Of a stretch of 64,000 nucleotides of DNA, positions 18,623-30,472 are shown piece by piece. The stretch covers positions 26,990 to 90,989 of the forward strand of contig PKDQ01000020.1 of assembly GCA_002862645.1 (NCBI GenBank), in the 5' to 3' direction. Numbering within the stretch: position 1 is the first letter of the stretch; each line of letters starts with the position of its first letter. Position numbers and translations under genes: made by a program. Below the pieces are notes generated by a model that made no database searches, was not told the DNA's origin, and saw only the letters and a list, made by a program, of their open reading frames with translations. Source of the DNA: Flavobacteriaceae bacterium. Lineage in GTDB: Bacteria > Bacteroidota > Bacteroidia > Flavobacteriales > Flavobacteriaceae.

Positions 18623-19297
18623 TTACTCCAACAAATCTGGTCTTTTTTGTTTTGTTATTTTCAAGGCCTGCTCTTCGCGCCAGGCCTCAACCTTGGGTGT
18701 ATTACCAGAAGTTAGTATTTCAGGTACTTGATGACCGTTATAGTCCGCTGGCCGGGTGTATACTGGGGGTGCAAGTAGTCCGTCTTGAAAGGAGTCGGTT
18801 AGGGCAGATGTTTCGTTGCCCAATACTCCTGGAATCAATCGAATGAGACTGTCGCAGAGTACGGCAGCTGCCAATTCACCCCCAGAAAGAACATAGTCGC
18901 CTATGGATATTTCATGGGTAACAAACATATCCCGAACCCGCTGGTCAACACCTTTGTAATGTCCGCAGAGGACAATAATATTTTGAAACAGCGATAGCGC
19001 ATTGGCTATACCTTGATTGAGTACATCCCCGTCTGGAGTCAAATAAATTACCGCATCGTACGTACGTTTGGCTTTTAGTTGGCTGATGCATTTGTCAATT
19101 GGGGCTACCATCAATACCATACCGGCACCCCCACCATAGGGGTAGTCGTCTACTTGTTTGTAAGCATTGGTGGTATAGTAACGAAGGTTGTGGAAATGTA
19201 CCTCTGCCAAACCTGCTTCTTGCGCCCGCTTCATGATTGAGCCCGCAAAAGGGCTGTACATGAGTTCGGGTACCACACTAATGATGTCAATTCGCAT
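18623..19297 (-). CDS. trmD: tRNA (guanine-N1)-methyltransferase
   Basis: 224 residues, full TrmD length. It methylates G37 of tRNAs using S-adenosylmethionine and prevents +1 frameshifts. The trefoil-knot motifs are present: YPYGGGAGMVL, ILCGHYKGVDQR (as VLCGHYKGVDQR), and SIGDYVLSGGE, followed by GVLGNETSALTDSFQ. It stands alone: neither rpsP nor rimM is adjacent, and rplS is displaced downstream by the spacer described separately. Confidence 0.97.
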   Translation of the reverse strand: MRIDIISVVPELMYSPFAGSIMKRAQEAGLAEVHFHNLRYYTTNAYKQVDDYPYGGGAGMVLMVAPIDKCISQLKAKRTYDAVIYLTPDGDVLNQGIANALSLFQNIIVLCGHYKGVDQRVRDMFVTHEISIGDYVLSGGELAAAVLCDSLIRLIPGVLGNETSALTDSFQDGLLAPPVYTRPADYNGHQVPEILTSGNTPKVEAWREEQALKITKQKRPDLLE

Positions 19298-19425
19298 GGG
19301 GTAAAGATAGCGAATAGGGAATAATTTATACGAAGTGGGGAAAAGTTCGTGCGTGTGAAAGCCCTAATTATATACCTTTTGGGTGATAACCGCATACGCC
19401 CAAATCTTGTCTTCTAAGTTCGGTG

Positions 19426-20811
19426 CTACTCAAAAATAAAGCGCATTTTTTCTCCGTTTTTATTCAAAAAGTTAAGCTCATAAATACTTTCCTCATCTAG
19501 TGACAAAACCTCAGATTTGCTGTTTATTTCATTGCCATTCACGGCCAGCAAAACATCTCCTGCTTGCACGCCTCTGCGAAACAACCTGCTGTTCTCAATT
19601 CCAGAAACATAAACACCTTTGGTAGTGTCGTATAACTCCCTTTCTTTTTCGCTGAGATTTCGCAGGCGCATGCCGTAGTAATTGACAAAGGGCGTTGCTT
19701 TTAGTACAACAGCAAGGATAAGTGTTTTTCCCTCGCGCACTACTGTTACATCCACGCGTTCGCCCGGTCGTTTAGAACCTAAATAACCGGTTAAATCTGC
19801 AAATTTTCGGATGGGGGTATTGTCTATTTTGGTGATGATATCTCCTTTTTGTATACCTGCTTCAATGGCCCCCATGTCCGCTTCCAAGCCTCCGACATAA
19901 AACCCTTCGGTTTCTTCAATGCCGAGTTGCTCGGCCATACGTGCGTTTAGGCCGTTGCCGGTTACGCCCAACAGGGCTTTTTGTACATTTCCGTATTCAA
20001 TAATATCTTCAAAAATCTTTCGTGCGATATTGCTGGGTACCGCAAAGGAATAGCCAATAAAGGTACCCATGCCGTTGCTGGTAATGGCCGTGTTGATACC
20101 AATCAAATCGCCGTCCAAATTAACTAAGGCACCGCCACTGTTCCCCGAATTTACTGCAGCATCGGTTTGGATAAAGGATTGGTTTTTGTTGTCATAATCG
20201 CTAAAATCTCTTGACTTGGCACTGATGATGCCTGCCGTAACGGTAGAGTTGAGGTTATAGGGATTGCCAACAGCGAGCACCCACTCGCCAATGCGTGTGT
20301 TATCGGAATCGGCAAAACGCACATAGGGGAAAGTATAATCGCCTTTTATTTTGAGTACAGCAATATCTGCATTGGAATCCGAGCCAATAACTTCCACTTC
20401 ATACTTTTTGTTGTCGTTGGTGGTAATTTCTAGAGTGGTAGCACCCTCAACAACGTGGTTGTTGGTAATAATGTAACCATCGGAAGATACGATGACACCC
20501 GAACCCATACCAATACGGGGATACTCGCGTGCGCTTCTTCCATAGAAGTACTCCATAAAACTGCTTGGTCTTTGCCCTTTTTCTATGCTGGTGTTGGTAA
20601 TGTGTACCACCGCATCTATGGTTTTTTCGGCAGCAGCCGTAAAATCCGTAGCTATGGCTTTTACAGTCGTAGTAGGCGTAAAATTAGTAGTAGCCGTTTT
20701 GGTTTGTACAGGCTTGTAAACCACGGTTTGCTTTTGGGTAAGATGATATCCTACTAGGGTTAGAAAAGCAGCGCCAAAGGCTACTGCAGCGTATTTAAAG
20801 AATGATTTCAT
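19426..20811 (-). CDS. periplasmic serine protease, DegP/HtrA family (Do-like)
   Basis: 461 residues. An N-terminal membrane or signal segment (about 5-24) is followed by a trypsin-like domain with catalytic His119 (ITNNHVVEG), Asp149 (NADIAVL) and Ser225 (NSGNSGGAL), then two PDZ domains (about 285-370 and 385-461). It degrades or refolds damaged envelope proteins. The gene is single, divergent from dapF. A TACTTTTG box on this strand (20836-20843) could be its -7 element; no -33 partner is visible. Confidence 0.93.
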   Translation of the reverse strand: MKSFFKYAAVAFGAAFLTLVGYHLTQKQTVVYKPVQTKTATTNFTPTTTVKAIATDFTAAAEKTIDAVVHITNTSIEKGQRPSSFMEYFYGRSAREYPRIGMGSGVIVSSDGYIITNNHVVEGATTLEITTNDNKKYEVEVIGSDSNADIAVLKIKGDYTFPYVRFADSDNTRIGEWVLAVGNPYNLNSTVTAGIISAKSRDFSDYDNKNQSFIQTDAAVNSGNSGGALVNLDGDLIGINTAITSNGMGTFIGYSFAVPSNIARKIFEDIIEYGNVQKALLGVTGNGLNARMAEQLGIEETEGFYVGGLEADMGAIEAGIQKGDIITKIDNTPIRKFADLTGYLGSKRPGERVDVTVVREGKTLILAVVLKATPFVNYYGMRLRNLSEKERELYDTTKGVYVSGIENSRLFRRGVQAGDVLLAVNGNEINSKSEVLSLDEESIYELNFLNKNGEKMRFIFE

Positions 20812-20911
20812 AGCGTTTCAATTACATATACATTCCAAAAGTAAAACAAGTGTTTTTGAGTTAAAAGCCATTTAACGCATTTTTAACAACATAGTCGCTA
20901 GTGAATTTGGC

Positions 20912-20919
20912 TATATTTG
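20912..20919 (+). promoter_or_regulatory. -7 box (TATATTTG) just before dapF
   Basis: TATATTTG ends three bases before the dapF ATG at 20923. If used, transcription would start at the start codon. No -33 TTG is seen at the usual distance. Confidence 0.4.
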
Positions 20920-20922
20920 CAT

Positions 20923-21711
20923 ATGTTTTTTTCGTTTGTAAAATATCAAGGCACTGGAAATGACTTTGTGATTGTAGACAATCGCGACAAGCATTTTCCC
21001 ATTGAAGACCACCGGCTTATTGCCCAGCTTTGTCATCGTAATTACGGGATAGGTGCTGATGGTTTTATAGCCATAGAAACCGATGCCACTTCCGATTTTT
21101 TTATGCGATATTTTAATGCCGATGGCCATGAAGGTAGTCTTTGCGGTAATGGCTCTCGTTGTGCTGTTCACTACGCCCATGCCCTGGGGCTCACCCAAAA
21201 AGAAGTTGTTTTTCGGGCAGCTGATGGTTTGCATCAAGCCGCATTTGTAGGTGAGGAGGTCGCGCTTTTACTTCATGCTGTTACCGATTGGAACACCCAT
21301 GATGAAGCCATTTTTATAGATACAGGCTCGCCACATCACCTAGTTTTTGTCGATGACGTAGCCTCGATAGACGTTGCTAGCCTCGGGGCACAGATTGCCC
21401 ATGGTGCTCAGTATCTTGCAGACGGCACCAATGTAAATTTTGTTGAAGTTACAGCAGCTGATGTCTTGCACGTCCGCACCTTTGAGCGTGGAGTTGAAGC
21501 GGAAACGCTTTCTTGCGGAACAGGCGTCACGGCAGCTGCCATAGGCGCCCATATAAGCAAGCGCGTAATGGCAAAGAATATCAGTATACAAACCAAAGGC
21601 GGTGTGCTAACAGTTTCTTTTTCAGACACCTCCACGGGATATGAAGCCGTAGTACTTCAAGGTCCTGCTTCTCCTGTTTTTAAGGGGCAATGGGAAACAT
21701 CAACCAAATGA
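20923..21711 (+). CDS. dapF: diaminopimelate epimerase
   Basis: 262 residues. It converts LL- to meso-diaminopimelate for lysine and peptidoglycan. The two catalytic cysteines are in place: Cys74 in LCGNGSRC and Cys198 in SCGTGVTA; the N-terminal KYQGTGNDFVIVDN is diagnostic. I start it at ATG 20923; a TTG two codons earlier lies inside the -7 box and cannot be the start if that box is used. mltG follows with an ATGA overlap. dapA, from the same pathway, lies at 30.5 kb. Confidence 0.96.
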   Translation: MFFSFVKYQGTGNDFVIVDNRDKHFPIEDHRLIAQLCHRNYGIGADGFIAIETDATSDFFMRYFNADGHEGSLCGNGSRCAVHYAHALGLTQKEVVFRAADGLHQAAFVGEEVALLLHAVTDWNTHDEAIFIDTGSPHHLVFVDDVASIDVASLGAQIAHGAQYLADGTNVNFVEVTAADVLHVRTFERGVEAETLSCGTGVTAAAIGAHISKRVMAKNISIQTKGGVLTVSFSDTSTGYEAVVLQGPASPVFKGQWETSTK

Positions 21712-22742
21712 TAAAACGCCTGTTTATAGCTGTACTGCTGCTGTTGTTTATTCTTGGCAGCGCAATTGTATTTCATTTTTACAAGATATTTTTTGCCTCT
21801 AATACCGCTTTTGAAGTGCCCCAACAAGAAGTACTAATACCTTCTTCTGATACCAAAGCTGCGGCCTACGACACCCTTGCTCGTGTGGTTAAACGCTTCG
21901 ATTTTTTTCAGCAAGCTGCCAGCCGTAAAGGCTATCAACCTATCCCTGGACGTTTTGTGTTGGATAGAGGGATGAACAACAACGAGTTGATTGATCGATT
22001 GCGCTCCGAAAACAAACCCATTCGCCTGACGTTTAACAACCAAAAAACCCTGATGCATTTGGTCGCACACATTGCTACAAAAATAGAAACCGACAGTACG
22101 GCCATCATGCAGGCCTTTTACGATGTTGATTTTTTACAGCAAAGCGGCTTCACAAAAGACAATGTATTGTCAATTTGCCTACCCAATTCGTATGATGTTT
22201 TTTGGAACACTACTGCCGAGCAATTCCGAGACAGGATGCTAAGACAGTACAAGGCTTTTTGGACACCAAAACGTGAAACAGCACGCAAAAAAATCAAACT
22301 TACACGAGAGGAAGTAGTGGCTTTGGCAGCTGTGGTACACAAAGAATCCTACCGAGTAGATGAACAACCATTGGTGGCGGGGGTCTACCTCAACCGACTG
22401 CGTAAACGAATGCGACTTCAAGCCGATCCAACCGTTATCTATGCATTGATGCGTAAAGCCAATGACTACGACATGGATATTCGTCGGGTGCTTTATGCCG
22501 ATTTAAAAATCAAATCTCCTTACAATACGTACCAAAGTAGAGGGATACCCCCGGGGCCTATTACCATGCCAGATGTCAGTGCAATTGATGCGGTATTGTT
22601 TGCTGCCAAACACAAGTACTTATATTTTGTCGCTGATCCAAGTCGAAGTGGCTACCATTTGTTTGCTACAAACCTGTCTCAGCACAATAAGAACAAAAAA
22701 ATATACACCCGCTGGTTACGTGATAATAAGATCTATCGCTAA
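21708..22742 (+). CDS. mltG: endolytic murein transglycosylase MltG (YceG-like)
   Basis: 344 residues with one N-terminal transmembrane helix (about 3-23) and a periplasmic YceG domain. The conserved VVHKESYRVDEQPLVAGVYLNRL region carries the catalytic Glu, and QADPTVIYAL and SRGIPPGPI are typical. It cuts nascent glycan strands and ends their growth. I choose the ATG at 21708, which overlaps the dapF stop as ATGA; an in-frame ATG at 21690 would add six residues. The gene ends in a four-base tail overlap with the methyltransferase on the other strand. Confidence 0.93.
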   Translation: MIKRLFIAVLLLLFILGSAIVFHFYKIFFASNTAFEVPQQEVLIPSSDTKAAAYDTLARVVKRFDFFQQAASRKGYQPIPGRFVLDRGMNNNELIDRLRSENKPIRLTFNNQKTLMHLVAHIATKIETDSTAIMQAFYDVDFLQQSGFTKDNVLSICLPNSYDVFWNTTAEQFRDRMLRQYKAFWTPKRETARKKIKLTREEVVALAAVVHKESYRVDEQPLVAGVYLNRLRKRMRLQADPTVIYALMRKANDYDMDIRRVLYADLKIKSPYNTYQSRGIPPGPITMPDVSAIDAVLFAAKHKYLYFVADPSRSGYHLFATNLSQHNKNKKIYTRWLRDNKIYR

Positions 22743-23458
22743 CCCCCAAGCAAGGAAAAAACGGCAGGCCGCTTGTGCAAGTCTTCTTTGTTGTTGCGCC
22801 AGGTCTCGGCAGTTGCCGTTTTGATAAATTCGGTTGGCAATGTAACATCACAGGCCACACTGAGTTGTGTTTTGGGTCTTAAGGCCTTGCTTAATTCATT
22901 CAAAAGTGCCATGTTTCGATAAGGGGTTTCGATAAATACTTGCGTTTGGTTTAGTTCAATGGATTTTTTCTCAAATTCATTAATGGCTTTTCTGCGTTCA
23001 GCTTTGTCGATGGGCAAATAGCCGTTAAAGGCAAAAGATTGGCCGTTGAGTCCAGCTGCCATTACCGCTAAGAGTATGGAAGAGGGGCCTACCAGTGGAA
23101 TAACCCTAATGTTGTTGATGTGTGCTCGCGCCACAAGTGCTGCTCCTGGATCGGCAACGCCCGGACAACCCGCATCAGTAATCAAGCCCATATCTTCGCC
23201 TTTTTGAAGGGGTAGGAGCATGGCAGTCAGATCTTCTTCAGTCGTGAATTTGTTGAGTAAATGAACTCTAATATTGTCTTGTGGTATGTTGGGACAAATG
23301 CTTTTGACAAACCCCCGACCTACTTTTTCTTTCTCTAAAACAAAGCAACGTAATGCCTCTATGGTTTTTTTAACCGATATGGGCATCACCTCAAGAGGGG
23401 CCGTATCGCCTAATACATTTGGAATTAAATAAAGCCGTCCTGTTGTTTGTGTACTCAT
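22739..23458 (-). CDS. SAM-dependent methyltransferase, RsmI-like (tetrapyrrole methylase fold)
   Basis: 239 residues of the tetrapyrrole-methylase superfamily: GRLYLIPNVLGD at the N-terminus, LITDAGCPGVADPG and VIPLVGPSSILLAVMAAGLNGQ in the SAM site, then QVFIETPYRN. It resembles RsmI, which 2'-O-methylates C1402 of 16S rRNA, but this Bacteroidota branch is a distinct subgroup, so the substrate is not assured. I start at ATG 23456-23458, overlapping the phosphatase stop (ATGA); an upstream in-frame codon at 23491 would lie well inside the phosphatase gene. Third gene of a dnaA-phosphatase-methyltransferase run. Confidence 0.85.
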   Translation of the reverse strand: MSTQTTGRLYLIPNVLGDTAPLEVMPISVKKTIEALRCFVLEKEKVGRGFVKSICPNIPQDNIRVHLLNKFTTEEDLTAMLLPLQKGEDMGLITDAGCPGVADPGAALVARAHINNIRVIPLVGPSSILLAVMAAGLNGQSFAFNGYLPIDKAERRKAINEFEKKSIELNQTQVFIETPYRNMALLNELSKALRPKTQLSVACDVTLPTEFIKTATAETWRNNKEDLHKRPAVFSLLGG

Positions 23459-23910
23459 TTGGTGTGTTTCGCTAACCAATTGCTGCAACAATCGTGCAGG
23501 AGTTCATAAACATGGGCAAAACCATCAGCTTCGCCGTAGTAGGGATCTGGAATACGGTAAGCCTCCACCTCGCTTGCGGAGGTAATAAGCGCAATTTTAT
23601 GGCGTTGTGTTTCTGAAGTACAGAGGGCTAGGGCATTGGAAAGGTTTTCTTCATCCATGACCAATATGTGGTCAAAAGCATCTATGTCCGCAGGGGTTAG
23701 TTGTCGTGCTTGTTGGGTGCTGATATCAATATTGTACAGGGCTGCAATGGCAATACTCCGATGATCTGGTGCTGCGCCTACGTGGTAGTTGGCCGTACCT
23801 GCAGAGTCTATAAGAAAATCAGTATCGTTTGTGAGTTTCCGCATGATGCCTTCGGCTAGTGGTGAGCGGCAAATATTACCCAAACACACCATAAGCACCT
23901 TGGTTGCCAT
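23455..23910 (-). CDS. low molecular weight protein-tyrosine phosphatase
   Basis: 151 residues with the signature loop CLGNICRSP (Cys9 nucleophile, Arg15) at the N-terminus and the acid IPDPYYG near residue 120. It removes phosphate from tyrosine residues; in bacteria relatives act on polysaccharide-export kinases or arginine phosphate. It begins three bases after the dnaA stop and overlaps the methyltransferase by four bases, so it is likely co-transcribed with both. Confidence 0.92.
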   Translation of the reverse strand: MATKVLMVCLGNICRSPLAEGIMRKLTNDTDFLIDSAGTANYHVGAAPDHRSIAIAALYNIDISTQQARQLTPADIDAFDHILVMDEENLSNALALCTSETQRHKIALITSASEVEAYRIPDPYYGEADGFAHVYELLHDCCSNWLAKHTK

Positions 23911-23913
23911 GTC

Positions 23914-25341
23914 TTAGTTGGAAAGTTTCTTATTTAGATCGTCCACATATTTGCGGAACTGCTTATCTGTGAATGCGAGGTTGTCAACAGTTTTGCAGGC
24001 GTGAAGCACTGTGGCATGGTCGCGATGTCCAATTTTAGAACCAATACTTGCTAGTGAAGCCTTGGTCATTTTTTTGGCAAAGAACATGGCCAATTGTCTT
24101 GCTTGTACAATATGGCGTTTTCGTGTTTTAGATTGTAGTGTGGTGACGTCCATTTGGAAGTATTCAGAAACCACTTTTTGAATATGGTCGATAGATACTT
24201 CTCGTTTTGTATTGCGTACAAACTTTTCAACAATCTGTCTGGCAAGTTCGAGCGTAATTTCTTTTCTGTTAAAAGATGCCTGAGCGATTAGGGATATAAT
24301 GGCCCCTTCAAGTTCACGCACATTTGTCTTAACAGATTTGGCAACAAAATCGATAATTTCATCTTGCATTTCAACGCCGTCACGGTACAGTTTGTTTGTG
24401 AGAATAGAAACGCGTGTTTCGTAGTCTGGACGTTGTAGTTCGGCAGAGAGTCCCCACTTGAAACGCGATAGCAATCGTTGCTCAATGTCTTGCATGTCTA
24501 CTGGTGCCTTATCGGAAGTCAAGATAACTTGCTTGCCATTTTGGTGTAGGTGATTGAAAATATGGAAGAATACGTCTTGAGTACCTGTTTTTCCAGAAAA
24601 GAATTGAACGTCATCAATAATAAGAACATCCATAACTTGGTAAAAGTGTATAAAATCGTTTCTTGTGTTTTTCTTAACGGCTTCTATGTATTGTTGTGTG
24701 AATTTCTCTGCAGAAATATATAAAACAGTCTTTTCTGGGTATTTACTTTTAACGTCAACGCCTATGGCATGAACAAGGTGGGTTTTACCAAGGCCTACTC
24801 CGCCAAAAATGAGTAGCGGGTTGAAAGAGGTTCCGCCGGGCTTATTGGCTACGGCAATACCAGCTGACCTAGCAAGTCGGTTTGCATCTCCTTCTAAAAA
24901 GTTTTCAAAATTGTAACTCGGGTTTAGTTGCGATTCAACTTTAAGATTTCGTATTCCAGGAATTACAAAAGGATTTTTTAGCTCAGCGCTTTGGGTTTGC
25001 AAAGGCGCTACAACGTTTTGTACTTTGATACGTCCTTTGTTTTGGCTTGGGATACTTTCTGTAAATGCTTGCTTGCTGCCAAATGTATTTTCCATTCGGA
25101 TGACATAAACAAGTCTGGCGCTTGGGCCAAGTTCTTTTGTGAGGGCTACTTTTAGAATCTCAATGTAGTGTTCTTCTAGCCACTCATAGAAAAATTTACT
25201 CGGAACTTCAACACTTAGGGCGTCGCCGTTTAGCTTCAAAGGTTTTATGGGATCAAACCAAGTTTTAAAAGCTTGGTTGTGAATATTGTCCTTCACAAAA
25301 TTTAGACAATTACCCCAAACGCTATGAGCGGTTTTTTGCAT
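23914..25341 (-). CDS. dnaA: chromosomal replication initiator DnaA
   Basis: 475 residues with all four domains: domain I (1-90), a linker, the AAA+ domain with Walker A GGVGLGKTHLV (about 180-190) and Walker B VLIIDDVQFFSG, and the helix-turn-helix domain IV with the signature GHRDHATVLHACKTV near residue 440. It opens the origin by binding DnaA boxes. I see no TTATCCACA-type boxes in the 195 bases upstream, so this is probably not the origin itself. A near-consensus CATATTTG box (minus strand, about 25424-25431) may be part of its promoter. Confidence 0.97.
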   Translation of the reverse strand: MQKTAHSVWGNCLNFVKDNIHNQAFKTWFDPIKPLKLNGDALSVEVPSKFFYEWLEEHYIEILKVALTKELGPSARLVYVIRMENTFGSKQAFTESIPSQNKGRIKVQNVVAPLQTQSAELKNPFVIPGIRNLKVESQLNPSYNFENFLEGDANRLARSAGIAVANKPGGTSFNPLLIFGGVGLGKTHLVHAIGVDVKSKYPEKTVLYISAEKFTQQYIEAVKKNTRNDFIHFYQVMDVLIIDDVQFFSGKTGTQDVFFHIFNHLHQNGKQVILTSDKAPVDMQDIEQRLLSRFKWGLSAELQRPDYETRVSILTNKLYRDGVEMQDEIIDFVAKSVKTNVRELEGAIISLIAQASFNRKEITLELARQIVEKFVRNTKREVSIDHIQKVVSEYFQMDVTTLQSKTRKRHIVQARQLAMFFAKKMTKASLASIGSKIGHRDHATVLHACKTVDNLAFTDKQFRKYVDDLNKKLSN

Positions 25342-25536
25342 TTTTATTATTGATTGAAACGTTTTTTTGTAACAATTAATGTATAAAATTTGGGGATTTT
25401 TAGTGGTTTAATTGTACAGCACAAATATGTATTTAATTTTTTTTAAAAAAAAGTGTTATTCCTATTGAATTTTTAGAAAGTTTTACGCATATTATGGGCT
25501 CGTCGAGAAGCTTTTTTTTGACATTAACCCCTTACA

Positions 25537-25944
25537 ATGAGTAAGAAAAATATTACAATTTTATGCAATGTTCATTATCATCAGGTAGATCAAATGGGTG
25601 TTATGCATCACTCACAATACGTTTACGCTTTAGAGCAATCCAGAATTGAATGGTTGCTTAATCAAGGGATTAGTTATGGCAACCTGGAGAAGAAAGGTAT
25701 TTTGCTTCCTGTGGTCGACATTGCCATACAATATAAGAAGCCACTACATTTTGAGGACTCGTATCTTGTTCACGCAACTTTAAACGAATTAAACGGATAT
25801 TATGTTGATTTTTCCTATGTGATTGAAAATCAGCAAAAAAATTGTATCGCTACGGCAACAACGCGTTTGGTTTTTGTTGATGGGCAAAGTCGACGTGCTA
25901 TGAAATGTCCCGATTTCTTACAGAATGCCTTTCATTCCGAATAA
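25537..25944 (+). CDS. acyl-CoA thioesterase, 4HBT family (YbgC/FadM-like)
   Basis: 135 residues of the hot-dog fold: the catalytic Asp18 in VDQMGVMHHSQYVYALEQSR, then GILLPVVDIAIQYKKPLHFED and VDFSYVIEN. It would hydrolyse an acyl-CoA thioester; the natural substrate cannot be read from sequence. It is divergent from dnaA and its 3' end overlaps the 3' end of ribD on the other strand by 47 coding bases. Confidence 0.88.
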   Translation: MSKKNITILCNVHYHQVDQMGVMHHSQYVYALEQSRIEWLLNQGISYGNLEKKGILLPVVDIAIQYKKPLHFEDSYLVHATLNELNGYYVDFSYVIENQQKNCIATATTRLVFVDGQSRRAMKCPDFLQNAFHSE

Positions 25945-26962
25945 TTTGTAGGACATCTCCTACAATTCTTTTTGACGTTTTTTTTCCCTCGGGTATAGGT
26001 GGGGCTTTGACGCCTTTTTTCATACATTTCTTTGCTTTAATCACCCGACATTCATCCCACAAATCGGTTGATAAAAATCCTTGAAGTGTTGTCGCGCCGC
26101 CCTCAACCAATATAGATTGTATAGCATGGTCCATGCACCAATGGATTAAGTCCTCTAAGATTTCAGATGTTGAAACCGTAACCCAGTGTAGGTTCCCTTC
26201 TACGTTATTGCGATTGTTGTTGAAAATTACTGTTTTTGCATCCCCATTGAAAACTTGTGCATTTTTCTTTAGGCTATTGTTGGGGTCAATGATCAGCCGA
26301 ATGGGATGGGTGCCTGCCCATTTCCTTGTCGTTAATAGGGGGTTGTCATCAGCCACTGTTTTTCTACCCACTAATATGGCGTGTTCCTCAGCCCGCCAAC
26401 GGTGTACCAGTTGTTGACTGTCGGCATCACTAATCCAGTACACTTTTCCTTTGTTGTCGCATTCAGGTGCAATATAGCCATCAGCCGTTTGTGCCCACTT
26501 CAATATAATGTAAGGACGCTTTTTTGTGTGGAAACAATAAAAACGCTTGTTTAATTCCACACAGGCTTCTTTAAGTACGCCGCTGATTACCTCAACACCT
26601 GCAGCTTTAAGGGCCCCAATACCACGTCCTGAAACTTTTGGATTGGGATCCGAAGCGCCTATGACTACTTTTTTTATGCCCTTTGCTAAAACCAAATCAC
26701 AACATGGGGGTGTTTTGCCATGATGGGAACAGGGTTCAAGGTTAACATATAAAGTAGCGCCAACGAGTGCTTTTGGAGACAGCTTTGCCAATGCGTTCAC
26801 TTCGGCGTGTGCCTTCCCGGACTTTTGATGCCATCCTTCTCCTATAATTTTCCCTTCCTTAACGACTACTGCGCCCACCATAGGATTGGGGTAGGTGTGC
26901 CCAAAACTCTTTTGAGCTAGGACTAAACAACGGAGCATAAAAATATCGTGGGTTGGATGCAA
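25898..26962 (-). CDS. ribD: bifunctional riboflavin deaminase/reductase
   Basis: 354 residues from TTG at 26960-26962. The N-terminal deaminase carries HAEVNAL and PCSHHGKTPPC zinc motifs and TYPNPMVGAVVV; the C-terminal reductase runs from about residue 150 (PYIILKWAQTADGYIA, HAILVGRKT, ILVEGG). It performs two middle steps of riboflavin synthesis. No ATG precedes residue 9; TTG gives MHPTHDIFMLRC, matching the family start, and the -7 box TATTTTTG (26981-26988) lies just upstream. ATG at 26936-26938 would drop part of the first helix. The 3' end runs 47 bases into the thioesterase gene. Confidence 0.93.
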   Translation of the reverse strand: MHPTHDIFMLRCLVLAQKSFGHTYPNPMVGAVVVKEGKIIGEGWHQKSGKAHAEVNALAKLSPKALVGATLYVNLEPCSHHGKTPPCCDLVLAKGIKKVVIGASDPNPKVSGRGIGALKAAGVEVISGVLKEACVELNKRFYCFHTKKRPYIILKWAQTADGYIAPECDNKGKVYWISDADSQQLVHRWRAEEHAILVGRKTVADDNPLLTTRKWAGTHPIRLIIDPNNSLKKNAQVFNGDAKTVIFNNNRNNVEGNLHWVTVSTSEILEDLIHWCMDHAIQSILVEGGATTLQGFLSTDLWDECRVIKAKKCMKKGVKAPPIPEGKKTSKRIVGDVLQIIRNERHSVRNRDIS

Positions 26963-27034
26963 CGGGAATGTGTATTTTAGCAAAAATATCAAATATCTCC
27001 TTGCAAAGCCGATTTCATTTACAATAGACCCAAG

Positions 27035-29877
<2,843 letters not shown>

Positions 29878-29952
29878 AGTTGTGTTTGTAACAAACCGTT
29901 AGTTTTTTATAATATATTGCTATAGTCATGCAGCCACCTCTTACGAAAACAC

Positions 29953-29960
29953 TACTTTTG
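29953..29960 (+). promoter_or_regulatory. -7 box (TACTTTTG) before the DUF6913 gene
   Basis: TACTTTTG ends five bases before the ATG at 29966. It would give an almost leaderless message for the DUF6913-dapA pair. No -33 TTG is seen at 17-23 bases. Confidence 0.4.
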
Positions 29961-29965
29961 CAACG

Positions 29966-30472
29966 ATGAATTTTTTCGCCAAACGTACCGTAAAGCAGCA
30001 GCTCAGTATGCTTGAAAACAGGGTAGGAGTCAAGCCTTCTACTGTGCGTCGTATGGTTTTTATTCACGATATAGAATTAGATATCACAGAAGCGCAATTT
30101 ACAGAAATGGTTGATTTTTTTTCACCAGAATTTGAAAATGTTGAACGGGTTCATTTTCACTTAAATGCGAAGATGCTAGAAGGTTTACCCAAGCCTCATC
30201 TACAACCCAAAAGTTTGGACTGTCGTGGTAGGATAGCGGAAGCAGACTTATCATTTGTCTTATCACAACACTATGATATTGCCGTTCATTTTATGCAACA
30301 AAGTACGCTTTCGTTGGCCTCTTTTTCTGCACAACTCAATGCTTCGTTTCGTATAGGTCCGTCCTGTATGGACAATAGATTGAATGATTTGGTACTGCCC
30401 ACACGTTTAGATTTTGGTGGGTTTTTACACGACCTTAAAACATATTACAATAAAATAAAGTCTCATGCATGA
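29966..30472 (+). CDS. DUF6913-like protein of unknown function
   Basis: 168 residues, soluble, no signal peptide or membrane helix. It begins with a basic stretch (FFAKRTVKQQLSMLENR), has a compact alpha/beta pattern (RMVFIHDIELDI; VERVHFHLN; YDIAVHFMQ) and ends in SCMDNRLNDLVLPTR. I recall this as the DUF6913 family, found next to dapA in Flavobacteriaceae. Function unknown. It overlaps dapA by eight bases, which points to co-translation and perhaps a link to cell-wall precursor supply, though that is only inference from position. Confidence 0.75.
   Translation: MNFFAKRTVKQQLSMLENRVGVKPSTVRRMVFIHDIELDITEAQFTEMVDFFSPEFENVERVHFHLNAKMLEGLPKPHLQPKSLDCRGRIAEADLSFVLSQHYDIAVHFMQQSTLSLASFSAQLNASFRIGPSCMDNRLNDLVLPTRLDFGGFLHDLKTYYNKIKSHA

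Noticed and set aside
25342..25536. Possible replication origin next to dnaA
   Set aside because: No DnaA box like TTATCCACA and no clear AT-rich repeat cluster beyond general AT-richness.
29884..29896. GTTTGT-A-ACAAAC palindrome after ligA as a terminator
   Set aside because: A one-base loop cannot form a stable hairpin and no T-run adjoins it.
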